Source: Reclinomonas americana ATCC 50394 (Eukaryota; Jakobida; Jakobea; Jakobida). Taken from it: a stretch of 27,963 bases of DNA. The notes under the pieces were generated by a model, which made no database searches, had not been told where the DNA came from, and was given only the letters and a program-made list of their open reading frames with translations. The position numbers and the translations under genes are program-made. Each line of letters begins with the position of its first letter. The stretch's first letter is position 1. Location: the NCBI GenBank assembly GCA_048213135.1, contig AFZH01018004.1:1-27963 (forward strand), read 5' to 3'. Shown here one piece after another: positions 1 through 9,093 of this stretch.

Positions 1-260
1 CCCCTCTCGCTCTCCCCCTCTCGCTCTCCCCTCCCTCTCGCTCTCCCTCTCCGTCTCCCCCTTCTCCCTCTTTCCCTCTCGCTCACCCCTTTCGCCCTTG
101 TCGCTCTTTCCCTCTCGCTTCTCGATCTAACTCTTTTCTTCTGACCGTCCCCCTCTCGCTCTCCTCCTTGTCGCTCTCCCCTCTCGCTCTCCCCCTCTTG
201 CTCTCCCCCTCCCTTTCCCTCCCCCTCTCCCTTTCCCCCTCCCCTCCCCACTCAATTCTC
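1..260. repeat. Pyrimidine-rich CCCTCTCGCTCT-type repeat, intron of the HADHA-like gene
   Basis: The first 260 bases are an imperfect array of CCCTCTCGCTCTCC-like blocks, almost free of purines on the plus strand. They end in a CACGCAG acceptor at 261-267, after which coding of the HADHA-like gene starts in phase 0, so this is the 3' part of an intron. Open frames crossing it on both strands are products of the repeat. I see no other feature here. Confidence 0.8.
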
Positions 261-267
261 CACGCAG

Positions 268-2681
268 GCACTGGAAATGGAGCGAGAGGCCTTTGGTCGC
301 CTGACACAGACCACACTCTGCAAAACCTCGGTGCACCTTTGGAAGGCACGGCGTCACACCATGCGCATCGCCAAGAATCTGGTGCTGCCGGAGACAGTCG
401 AGCCCACCCGTGTTGGTGCGACAGCAGATGATTCTCGTGTGTATATGGCTCCTCGCTCACCGTCCACGCACAGCAATCATTGGCGCCACCAAGACCGGCC
501 GCTCGCTTGCATATGCTTTGTCGGTCGCCGGCTGCCACGTGGTGCTGGTGGACCTGGAGCGGTCCCTGCTGGACGATGCGCGGTTCTTTATCGAGTTTCG
601 TACAAGCAGTGCTTTCGCCTCTCATCCATTGCTTGAGTGTGACGTGAATTCGACAGGGACCGCTGCGTGCGCGACATTGGCACACGACGAATTCACAAGA
701 CCGAAAAGCATCACATCATGGAGCGCGTCAAGTACGCCAACGCCTCGCAGCGTGGTGCGTGAGGGGAAGTAGGAGACGGAAGGGAGCACAGCAACTCAGT
801 CCATTTGTTTTCTATTCGCACAGAGAAACTCGAGGGCATCACCGTCTTCCTCGAGACCGCCTCGGTGAATGTGCGAACCAAGCAGCGCATCCTGGAGATG
901 TACGAGGGACCCGACATTTACTTTTTGATCAACACGGCGGCTGTACCCGTCTCGAAGATTGCCGAGGTGTGTGTTGGCCAGGTGACAGCGGTAGTCAATG
1001 CAGCATCTCATATCTCTCCCCTTCCTCCCTATAGCATTCCCGCTACCCCGATCGATTGTGTGGCGTGCACTTTGGTCATCCGGTACACAAGGTGCCGATT
1101 GTGGAGGTCGTCAAGGCTGCCAACACCAGCCCCCAAGGTTGCTCTCTTTCTCTCTCAGTCAGTTGTGCTCCTGTGCTCATCATCTCCCCGCGAATGCACA
1201 GTCGTGTCGGTGGCATGTCAGCTGGCGATGCGCATGAAAAAGGCGCCAGTCATCGTCAGCGACTCCCCCGGCTTCCTGCTGACGCATCTGCTGACGAGCG
1301 CCCTCGTGGAGTGCTCGTACGCGGCGCAAGAGTTGGGCAGTCTGGAGGCTGTGGATGCTGCAATGATGGCCTTTGGCTTCCAGACCGCTCCGTTCCGCGT
1401 TGTCGGTGAGAGCGACCTGTTGGTCACCTTTGTTTGGCAATGACGAACTTACTCGCCACTGCAGACTCGCAAGAGACCACCGTGTTCCGCGACTTGTTGC
1501 GCTACATGAAGTCGGTGGACCCGGTGCGTTTCACAGTGGCGCCGTTCCTCGAGCAGCATCTGGAGACTGCTTCCGATCCGAAGAAGGTTTGTTGAGGGGA
1601 AGGAGAAGAGAGAGAGAATCAAGGATTGGGACGGTAGAATTAAGAGAAAGAAGAGAAATCGTGATGTTTACTCACAGTATAGAGGAGCTGTACGAATGAC
1701 ACGGAAAGGGAGGGAGAAGAGAACCGCGCACCTCTCACTCGCAGTGTATAGGATCTGAGTACACTTGAAGGCAGAGAGAGTGCATTGCCATTCAGATTTC
1801 CAAGGAGCTGAACACACTCAGAGTTGAGAAAGAATGCGCTCCTCGCTCACAATATGCAAAAGCTGCACAGAAGGGGAAGGAGAAGAGGAGAAAGAAATGA
1901 GAACGTGCACTACTCACTCACCTGCGGCTGAGCACAAATCGTAGGAGACGACAGAAGACAGTGTACTACTCGTTGACAATGTTAACGACAAGAGAAGGTG
2001 GAGGAGAGAGAGAAGACAATGCACTCCAACAATCAGTATCAATGAGACAAACACGAGCAATGCTGAGAGAAAGAAGAGACAGTGCACTCCTCACTCACGG
2101 TATGCAGCAGCTGAAGGAGAAGGAACTCGCTGACAATATACTTGAGGGGAAGATAGACAGGGAAGAACAAAAAAAATCGTGCACTCTTCACGCACACTCT
2201 TTCGCTTGTCCACTTCGCCTTCCCTCCTCTCATCCTTCTCGTGATGCAGGACCGAATTTACCGACGCGCAGAGACACCACCATCACCGAGTGGCGCAGCC
2301 AGTGGCAGTTCGGCGGGCGCAGCAGCCACCCGGGCTCGTGAGAAGCGACGCATTTCACCGCGCATCCAGGCCCTGCTGCAGCAGAACCGCGACAAGGAAG
2401 CGTTGCGTACAACGAGAAACAAGAAAGAAAGGAGACGCGAGAGGAGATAACGGAGAGAATGGAGGAGGGCAGGGAGGGAGAGACAAGCGAGGGAGGGTCA
2501 GGAGGAAGAGACAAGAAAGGAGAGAACGACTTTCTGTTCTCTTCTCTACTCTTTCTTGACTCTCTCTCTCGTCTCTGATTACTCCTGCCCTTCTCTTGCT
2601 TTCGTCTCTTGTCTCTTTCTCGCACTCATTGTCTCTTGTCTTTTGTCTCATATCTCTTGCTTCTGTCCCGTCTCTAGTCTT

Positions 2682-2725
<44 letters not shown>

Positions 2726-3541
2726 CTCTCTCCTTCCGCCTTCTCCTTCCTTCCCCCTTTTCCCCCTTTCCCCCTTTCCCCTTGTCCTCCCTCCCCCTTT
2801 CCCCTTCCTTCTTTCCTCCCTCCCCCTTGTCCCCCTTCCCCTTCCTGCCCCTCATCTCCCTCTCTCCCTCCTCCCTCCCCCTAGTCCCCCTTTCCCCCCC
2901 TTTCCCCCCTTTCCCCCTCTTTCCTCACCCCTTTCCCCTTTCTACCTCCCTCGCAGCACCCCCACCATGTCCGCCGACGAAGTCCCCCGCCGAGTCGTCG
3001 TCCGCCTGGCCAACGAAGTCATGAACCTGATCGCCGCCGGCGTGGTGGAATCGCCGCTGACGGTGGACTTTGTGGCTGCCTTTGGCATGGGCTTCCCGGT
3101 GCACCGCGGCTCGATCTTGATTGATGCCGAGCGACACGGTACGCAGCCCTCCTGCTGCCTTTTTGCTGTCATCTCTTTCTGACAGTGTCGATGTGGCAGG
3201 CACCAAGGCACTGGTTGCCGAGTTGTCGACGCTCGCCGCCTCCCTCGGTTTGTCTCTCTCCGCCCAAGGGTTGATCCACCTCACCGTCCTCTCTCACATG
3301 TCTCACTGCAGGACCTCGCTTCGAGCCCGCCCCGTCACTGGCGCAGTTGGCGCGCACCAACCAGTCCATCTTTGGCGAGCCGGTGGTGCCCGTCGGCTCA
3401 GCGTACGACGCCGATCGCGCGCTGCTGCCACGCAGTTTTCCGCACGAAGCGGCTGAGCGGGCAGTCAAACGATTCCTGCAGCTGCTAATCCTCGTGCTGG
3501 TGCTCCTGTCGTTGTACTTTGCACTGCGATCTTTTGTGTGA
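268..3541 (+). CDS. HADHA: FadB/HADHA-type beta-oxidation multifunctional enzyme, 3-hydroxyacyl-CoA dehydrogenase part, 5' partial, with C-terminal membrane anchor
   Basis: The window holds the last 516 residues. Exons: 268-415, 474-594, 657-754, 824-966, 1035-1137, 1202-1405, 1465-1586, 2250-2401, 2957-3138, 3200-3247, 3312-3541. Phases agree throughout. The enoyl-CoA hydratase half would lie left of the window. Visible parts are the linker (ALEMEREAFGRL), the NAD-binding fold (VAIIGATKTGRSLA, about residues 50-62), the catalytic-His region (VHFGHPVHKVPIVEVV, His about 182), DSPGFLLTHLL, and the C-terminal domain (NEVMNLIAAGVVESP, then FGMGFPVHRGS). The family oxidises 3-hydroxyacyl-CoA in mitochondria or peroxisomes. 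Oddities: the glycine motif reads GATKTG instead of GAGxMG; the usual NTSS/NTSA reads NTAA; the protein ends in a hydrophobic helix, about residues 495-516 (LLILVLVLLSLYFAL). Two introns (663 and 555 nt) are swollen by repeats. The family call is firm. HADHA versus a bacterial-type FadB homologue is less certain. Confidence 0.85.
1587..2249 (+). repeat. 663-nt intron of the HADHA-like gene made of a decayed tandem repeat
   Basis: The intron runs from donor GTTTGT at 1587 to acceptor GATGCAG ending at 2249 and joins two phase-0 exons. Inside, a motif recurs about eight times at roughly 50-80 nt spacing: a purine run (AGAGAAAGAAGAGA-like), then GTGCACTCCTCACTCAC-like, then a TATGCA..AGCTG block. 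Clear copies begin near 1636, 1710, 1824, 1890, 1945, 2005, 2064 and 2165. Open frames such as 1961-2341 read through the repeat and look non-genic. Confidence 0.65.
2402..2956 (+). repeat. 555-nt intron with purine-rich 5' part and pyrimidine-rich 3' part
   Basis: The donor is GTTGCG at 2402 and the acceptor CTCGCAG ends at 2956; joining restores the codon GC|C in phase. About 2410-2535 is almost all purine on the sense strand (GGAGGGAGAGA-like). About 2536-2950 is almost all pyrimidine, with a pure CT dinucleotide run near 2688-2720 followed by CCCCCTTTCC-type blocks. The two parts are roughly complementary, so the intron RNA could fold back on itself. Long frames at 2556-3182 and 2596-3024 are repeat read-through. 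Confidence 0.75.
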
Positions 3542-3867
3542 GGGTGGCGTGTTTTTTCGAATATAGCAACGTAGATTGGAAAGAAGAACATCTGTGTTGA
3601 AGGAGAGGCTCTCACAACTGGTGCACCTTGGTTGAGATGCACTCTGCCTCTTCGCTGTCGTGATCCATTTTGTGAGGGTGGCTGGACTGGAAAGAAAGGC
3701 GTCTGTTTCCTGTTCTCACTACTTTGATGGGTGCATCTTGGTTGAGATGCACTCGGCCTCTTCGCTGTCGTGAACCTTCTTTCTGGGGTCTGGACTGAAA
3801 AAAGCATCTGTTTCATGGGCCAGTTGGAGGTGAATGTGCGTGCGTGTCTGTGGCTCTCTCACTACGA
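3542..3867. repeat. Convergent gene gap holding two decayed copies of the CFAP70 coding end
   Basis: This 326-bp gap separates the HADHA-like stop (+) from the CFAP70 stop (-). It carries two tandem units, about 3576-3685 and 3687-3790, which resemble each other and the sequence running from about 3791 into the last CFAP70 exon, to about 3915. Each has a leader like GACTGGAAAGAAAGGCGTCTG and a core GAGATGCACTC.GCCTCTTCGCT matching the genuine coding end (GAGATGCGCTCGGCCTCCTCGCT). On the minus strand the cores still encode SEEAECIST followed by K(M/V)H, close to the genuine SEEAERISAMMH. Confidence 0.75.
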
Positions 3868-6800
3868 TTACGATTGGTGCATCATGGCCGAGATGCGCTC
3901 GGCCTCCTCGCTCCGTCCCAGCGACGAGTGAATGTTGTACAGCTGCTGCAGGGCGTGCTCACGATCCGAGTCGTCTTCGAACGAGTCCAGCAGAATTTCG
4001 TATTCCTGCAACAGGGGATCAGGCAGCTGCACCAGCATTTCAATCCAGCAACACACTGGCTCACCTGGGTGGCCATCTCCCACTTGTTCTGCGCGCGCAG
4101 AATGTCGGCGAGGAACCGGCGATCACGTGAGCGGTTTCCGCACTTCAGTGCACCGCGCACAGTCTCCTCGGCCATGGCATGCTGGCCCTGCTGCAGGTAC
4201 ACGTCGGCAATCATGCTGCGCAGGACGAGAAATGGGCACCCGAGCACGAGCGCAGCGAGATGGAGAGGCGCAAGTCGTCGATGTACACACCGCAACACTT
4301 CGGGGTCCTCGAGACCAAACTGCACGGCCTCGGCGTACGCACGCTGGGCGTCCGTGTGTCGCCCTTGCGCCAGTGACACCTGTCGGAACAAACAATAGGA
4401 TTGAGAAGGGTGGCCGCAGCAATCACGCACGGTGACAGCACTTACCAATGCCAAGTAGCCCCACACCACACTGTTCTGGCTGTCGAGAATGTTGGCCTCC
4501 TGTTCGTGTCGTGAGTAAAACACAACGAGAGAAAGGAGGCAAGTGAGTGCGCGAGAGTGCACACACCGAGAGTGCCTTCTCCGCTTGCTCGTAGTCGCGA
4601 GCATGAGAGTACGCCACACCGAGTCCCAGCCAGTGAATGCTACATGGCCACATCTGCACAGGCCGCGCTGTCTGTAAGCATTCACCCGTCTCTCGTCACG
4701 ACAACAACAACAGCAACAACAGCACCTGTGTCGCCAGGAGGAAATTGTCGCGTGCCAAGTCGTACTGGTGCAAACGAATGTACAGGTGGCCCAGACGGTA
4801 GTGCAGCAGCGAGTCCTTGGGGGCTGCGTATGTTGTACGATGAGAAAGACTCGACAATACGGATTCACTGTATCTCTGCACACACGTTTGCTAGTTTTCC
4901 CTCTCCATTACTTGTTGATCATTTCTGTCTCGCTACTCTCTTCTTTGTCCTTCCTCGCTCTCACCCTGCTCCCTCTCAACCTGCTCCCTCCCTCTCACCC
5001 TGTCCTTCCTTCCTGTTACCCTGTCCTTCCTCCCTCTCACCATGTCCTCCCTCCCTCTCACCCTGTCCTCCTCCTTCTCACGTCTATCCTCCCTCTCACC
5101 CTGTCCACCCTCCCTCTCGCCATGTCCTTCCTCCCTCTCGTGTCCTTCCTCCCTCTCACCCTGTCCTTCCTCCCTCTCACCCTGTCCTTCCTCCCTCTCA
5201 CCCTGTCCTTCCTCCCTCTCCTCCGTCCATCCTCCCTCTCACCCTCTCCTTCCTCCCTCTCGCCTATCCTCCTCCCTCTCACCCTATCCTTCCTCCCTCT
5301 CACCCTGTCCTTCCTCCCTCTCACCCTGTTCTTCCTCTCTCTCAGTCTGTCTATCCTCCCTCTCACCCTGTCCACCCTCCCTCTCGCCATGTCCTTCCTC
5401 CCTCTCACCCTGTCCTCCTCCCTCTCACCCTATCCATCCTCCGTCTCACCCTGTCCTTCCTCCCTCTCACTATCCTTCCTCCCTCACCCTGTCCTTCCTC
5501 CCTCTCACCCTGTCCTCCCCCCTTTCACCCTGTCCATCCTCCCTCTCACCCTGTTCTTCCTCTCTCTCAGTCTGTCTATCCTCCCTCTCACCCTGTCCAC
5601 CCTCCCTCTCGCCATGTCCTTCCTCCCTCTCACCCTGTTATTCCTCTCTCTCAGTCTGTCTATCCTCCCTCTCACTCTGTCCACCCTCCCTCTCGCCATG
5701 TCCTTCCTCCCTCTCAGTCTGTCTATCCTCCCTCTCACCCTATCCATCCTCTATCTCACCCTATCCTCCCTCCCTCACCATGTCCTTCCCCCCTCTCACC
5801 CTGACCTTCCTCCTCTCACCCTGTCTATCCTCCCTCTCAGTCTGTCTTCCCTCCCTCTCACCATGTCCTCTCTCCCTCACTTTCTATGTCTTCCTCCCTC
5901 TCATCCTGCCCTTCCTCCCTCTCACCCTCTCTTCTTTGTCCTCCCTCCCTCTCACCCGTTTCCTCCCCCCTCTCACCTTGTCGCGACGCCAAGGCACGGT
6001 TGTACGCCCGCTCGGCCTCGTTCAACTGATTCTGCGCAAAGTGCGTGTGTCCCAGGTGCACCCACGGCTCCGGCACGGTGGTGTTGATGCTGAGAGCCTC
6101 CTGCTCGACACCGATGAGTAACATGACAATAAACATCCCCCAGCCACACTCATGCACAACACTCACTTGCAAATGCTCCTCGGCTCGGGCATAGTCTTCC
6201 CGCTGGTAGTACAGACGACCGAACAGCACATACACGTCAATTGAGCGACCGCGTGCTTGTGTTTCCTGCAATCAATAACAATAATGAGCCAAGTATGAAA
6301 GAAAACAAAGCAGGAGAACGCACAACATACCGCATTCAAGGCTCGCTCCACCAGCATCGACGTGTTCAGCGGCAGCAGGAAGCGCGCAAGACGCAGTTCA
6401 ATTGACTCGCCAACTACAGCACGCACAAGGATTAGTTTCTTCTCACACACTCCTTCCCTCTCATCACGCATACCAGTCTCCACTGCCGACGCCGACATCT
6501 TGTACGCGTACTGCGAATCACGCGACTTGTCTATGTAGTCCAAGAACAGACCGAGCAGTCCCCACGCCAGCTGCGTGTCCTCCGACGAGGCCGCCGCATC
6601 CACTGCACTCTGTAATATGACCTCGGCCTCGGTCAGGCGATCGCGCTCCGTCAACACGGCACCAAACACCAGCAGACTGCACACGTCCATGCATGTGAGA
6701 AACACAAAGCACCGTGCCGACAATGTCATCATGTGACGCAACGTGCGGCAATTGTTGACGTTGAGTGCCAGGCACTCCTTCAGAGCGGCCTCCGCCTTGT

Positions 6801-9009
6801 CAAAGTCCTGCGCTCGCAAGCAAAACAGTGCATAGTCGAACCAGCGAGCCGCATGGTCAGGCTTCAAGTTGATGCGCTCCTTGTGGAAGCGCTCGGCCAC
6901 CAGGTAGTTCTCCTCACGCTCCGCCTCGTCGGCCCATCGTGCGTATCGCGCCGCCGCGTCGGCATCGTAGCCCTCCGGAACCTCCTCTTGCTTGCGCAGT
7001 TTCCGATTGTGCAACTGGCGACGTAGCAGGCGGTCAGCGACCTGCTTTATGCAAGACGTGCACAAAAAAGAAAGCATACCTTGTTGATGGCCTCGTGCAT
7101 CTTCTTCGTCAAATGCATGTACAGCTTGTTGAAGAACGCCTGCACGTCGGGGTTGGTGCGATCCAACACTCCAGAGGGCGGATTCAGCTTCTCCAGCGCC
7201 ACTCGCAGAATCGACGCCTTCAGACGCTCCTTGAAGTGGAAGTACTTGCCGGTGGCGTTGAGCTCGTAAATCAGTTCCTGCTGCCGATCCTCCATGCCCT
7301 GCGCGTCAAACACTTGTCCAAACTGCTGGTAGTACTCGTCGGCCAGCATCTCCGCCACGCGCACTACTTCGCGTTCAAACTCCGCGTCAGGGTCCTCCTT
7401 CACGTACGGGAGCTTTGGCCGTTGCGGAATGAGATCAATGGCGCGAATGTCCGGCTGCAAGAAACGCACGACATCAGACACGAGGCAAAGAAAACAGGCA
7501 TGTCTCTCTCCTATCTATCTTTCTCAACTCTTGGGCGATCCTGCGGGAGCGGAAGAATGGCCTTGTTGAAGGAGAGCGACACGGTGATGGCGGTGCCGGC
7601 CAACTCGAACGGATTGCCATTGTCCTCCGCCGCAGGCTCCGGTTGCATCTGTGGTGGCGGTGGTTCCGGCTGCACGAAAAAAGCATGCGTCAGCAATTGC
7701 GACAAATCACATGCATAAGCAAGTGCCTCCAAGTGACCTTCTTTGGCGGCGGCTTCTTGCCCTTGGCGCCGGGATCCTCGTCCGGAGGTGGCCCATCGAT
7801 CATGTGCTGCTGCACAATGTCGTCGCCAGAGACGCGGCCGACCGGGAACGAACCCTCGACCACCACGGTGCCCGGCTCGCCGAGTGACGACAAATCCAGC
7901 GCCACCTCTCCCCGGTACAACTGCTTGTTGGCATCGACCCAGCCGGGGCGCGTCTGCCTCAACGCACGACCCACTTGCACCGGGAACGAGGTGCGCCGAC
8001 CGACCATATCAAACAACTTGTCCAGCGCCCCATCGTCGAGGAACACACGCCGACTGGCATTCCACTCAATCGCATACTCAATCTGCCCATCGTCCGGTCG
8101 CTGCGTCTGCACCACGCTGCCACTGGGGAAGCAGAAGACCTGCTCCTCGGTGGACGAGTATGGCAGCGAGAACGACAGCTTGTAGTCAAAGAAGCCTGCT
8201 CTCCGACGAAAAGTGAGCGCGTCGTGCACGTAATCAATGTGTGAGTGCGATGGGAGACGCACCCAGCGCAGGATCAGCCGGATCCTGCGAATCCGGCAAG
8301 CACTTTGCGGGCAACGGCAACGCACGGGCGACCGACAGCGTCAAAATGCGTCCATTCTCCAACACCGCCGCCGGCACCAACGCCTCCGCTCGCGACATGG
8401 TCACCGACAACTCCACGACGCACACCTCCGCCGCCTCATGCCGCAACGACACCGACGCCGTCACCACCGACTGCTGCTGCAACACCAATCGCTCCAGAGA
8501 CAGCTCCCCACGCGCCAATGCCGCCGGCAGTGGCAGCTGATCCGCGGCCGCACTCTCCGGCAACAGCACCACGCGAAGACTCTCACTGAGCAGATCCGAC
8601 ACCAGTTGCTGTTTCCATAGTTGAGTGGAGTACGGCACACACACACAGGGAGAGAGTGCAGGGAAAACGCAACGCCATTGGGAACGCGGTCAATGACAAT
8701 GGGCGGTGTCTGTGCGTCGGCTTGCAGTGGGGCCGACTGTGCAAGGTATGAGCATGTGTGCGTGTTACAAAGAGAGAGGAGAGGTGAATATAGATGCTCA
8801 CCAGTGCAGGCGTGCGAGTGTTGTTGCCAGGGAACCAGAAGCCGACACGAGGACGACCAGGCGCGCGCGTTGCATCCGTCACACGAAACGAGCGAATGCT
8901 CAGCTCTGCACACAGACAAAGTCAGCACATACACTCACTCTCTCTCACTTGTGTGTATCAGAGACGCACCAAAGCCGAGATCGCCTGAGCCAGCACCACC
9001 GTCACTCAT
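3868..9009 (-). CDS. CFAP70: CFAP70, cilia- and flagella-associated TPR protein
   Basis: Complete model of 18 exons and 987 residues (human about 1,120): 9009-8970, 8905-8802, 8736-8674, 8608-8263, 8195-7738, 7669-7529, 7454-7080, 7041-6743, 6676-6474, 6413-6331, 6265-6167, 6100-5977, 4823-4726, 4671-4567, 4499-4446, 4379-4297, 4215-4065, 4005-3868. The 4671 start could instead be 4653. The N-terminal half has the beta-rich CFAP70 region (YRGEVALDLSSL, near residue 295), then a Pro/Lys linker near 330-350. A conserved middle follows (DEYYQQFGQVF; YELNATGKYFHFKERLK), then TPR helices from about residue 510 to the end. The block WLGLGVAYSHARDYEQAEKALS joined to EANILDSQNSVVWGYLAL matches vertebrate CFAP70 closely. 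CFAP70 is known from ciliary outer-arm dynein regulation at the axoneme. One intron (4824-5976) is 1,153 nt because of a minisatellite. The gene starts 84 bp from ABCD4 on the opposite strand. Confidence 0.92.
4885..5975. repeat. 21-nt minisatellite inside a CFAP70 intron
   Basis: Plus-strand unit: CCTCCCTCTCACCC followed by TGTCCTT, with variants (CTATCC, CAGTCTGTCTATCC, GCCATGTCC). By length there are roughly 45-50 copies, densest at 5035-5960. The intron is bounded by donor CAAG|GTGAGAGG (5976 downward) and an acceptor at 4824-4826. On the transcribed strand each unit reads AGGGTGAGAGGGAGG, nearly the same as the real donor. Since 21 is a multiple of 3, all six frames stay open for long stretches, giving spurious frames of 359-439 codons (4557-5804, 4768-6087, 5042-6121). 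Confidence 0.9.
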
Positions 9010-9093
9010 TTTGCAACAAATGAAAAACACAACGGGTGAGACAGTTGGGCTCGCGCGCGGTGACTGTCCCACTGTTCCACTCTCTCACAAACA
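9010..9093. promoter_or_regulatory. Probable bidirectional promoter, CFAP70 / ABCD4
   Basis: Only 84 bp separate the start codon of CFAP70 (-) from that of ABCD4 (+), so both 5' UTRs and any core promoter must lie here or inside the genes. The stretch includes an A-rich part (about 9016-9033) and a CGCGCGCGG patch near 9052-9060. No TATA box or confident RFX X-box was found by eye. The call rests on geometry alone. Confidence 0.45.

Noticed and set aside
83-685. 200-codon minus-strand frame ending in an Arg/Glu/Gly-rich tail
   Set aside because: Antisense of HADHA-like exons plus the pyrimidine repeat; no recognisable motif.
2556-3182. 208- and 142-codon plus-strand frames made of Leu/Pro/Ser
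   Set aside because: Read-through of the pyrimidine-rich intron into the true HADHA-like exon at 2957-3138.
4557-6121. Three overlapping open frames of 359-439 codons on the plus strand, rich in Leu/Ser/Pro
   Set aside because: They are translations of the 21-nt minisatellite in three frames; the unit is a multiple of 3, so frames stay open. They lie inside a CFAP70 intron whose flanking exons join in phase.
8609-8646. 38-nt intron (GTGTGT...AACAG) in CFAP70
   Set aside because: A 65-nt intron 8609-8673 with the locally common GTTGCG donor fits size and phase better.
9010-9093. RFX X-box in the short divergent promoters
   Set aside because: Only weak half-site resemblance (TTGCAAC near 9011-9017) was seen, not a full palindromic X-box.
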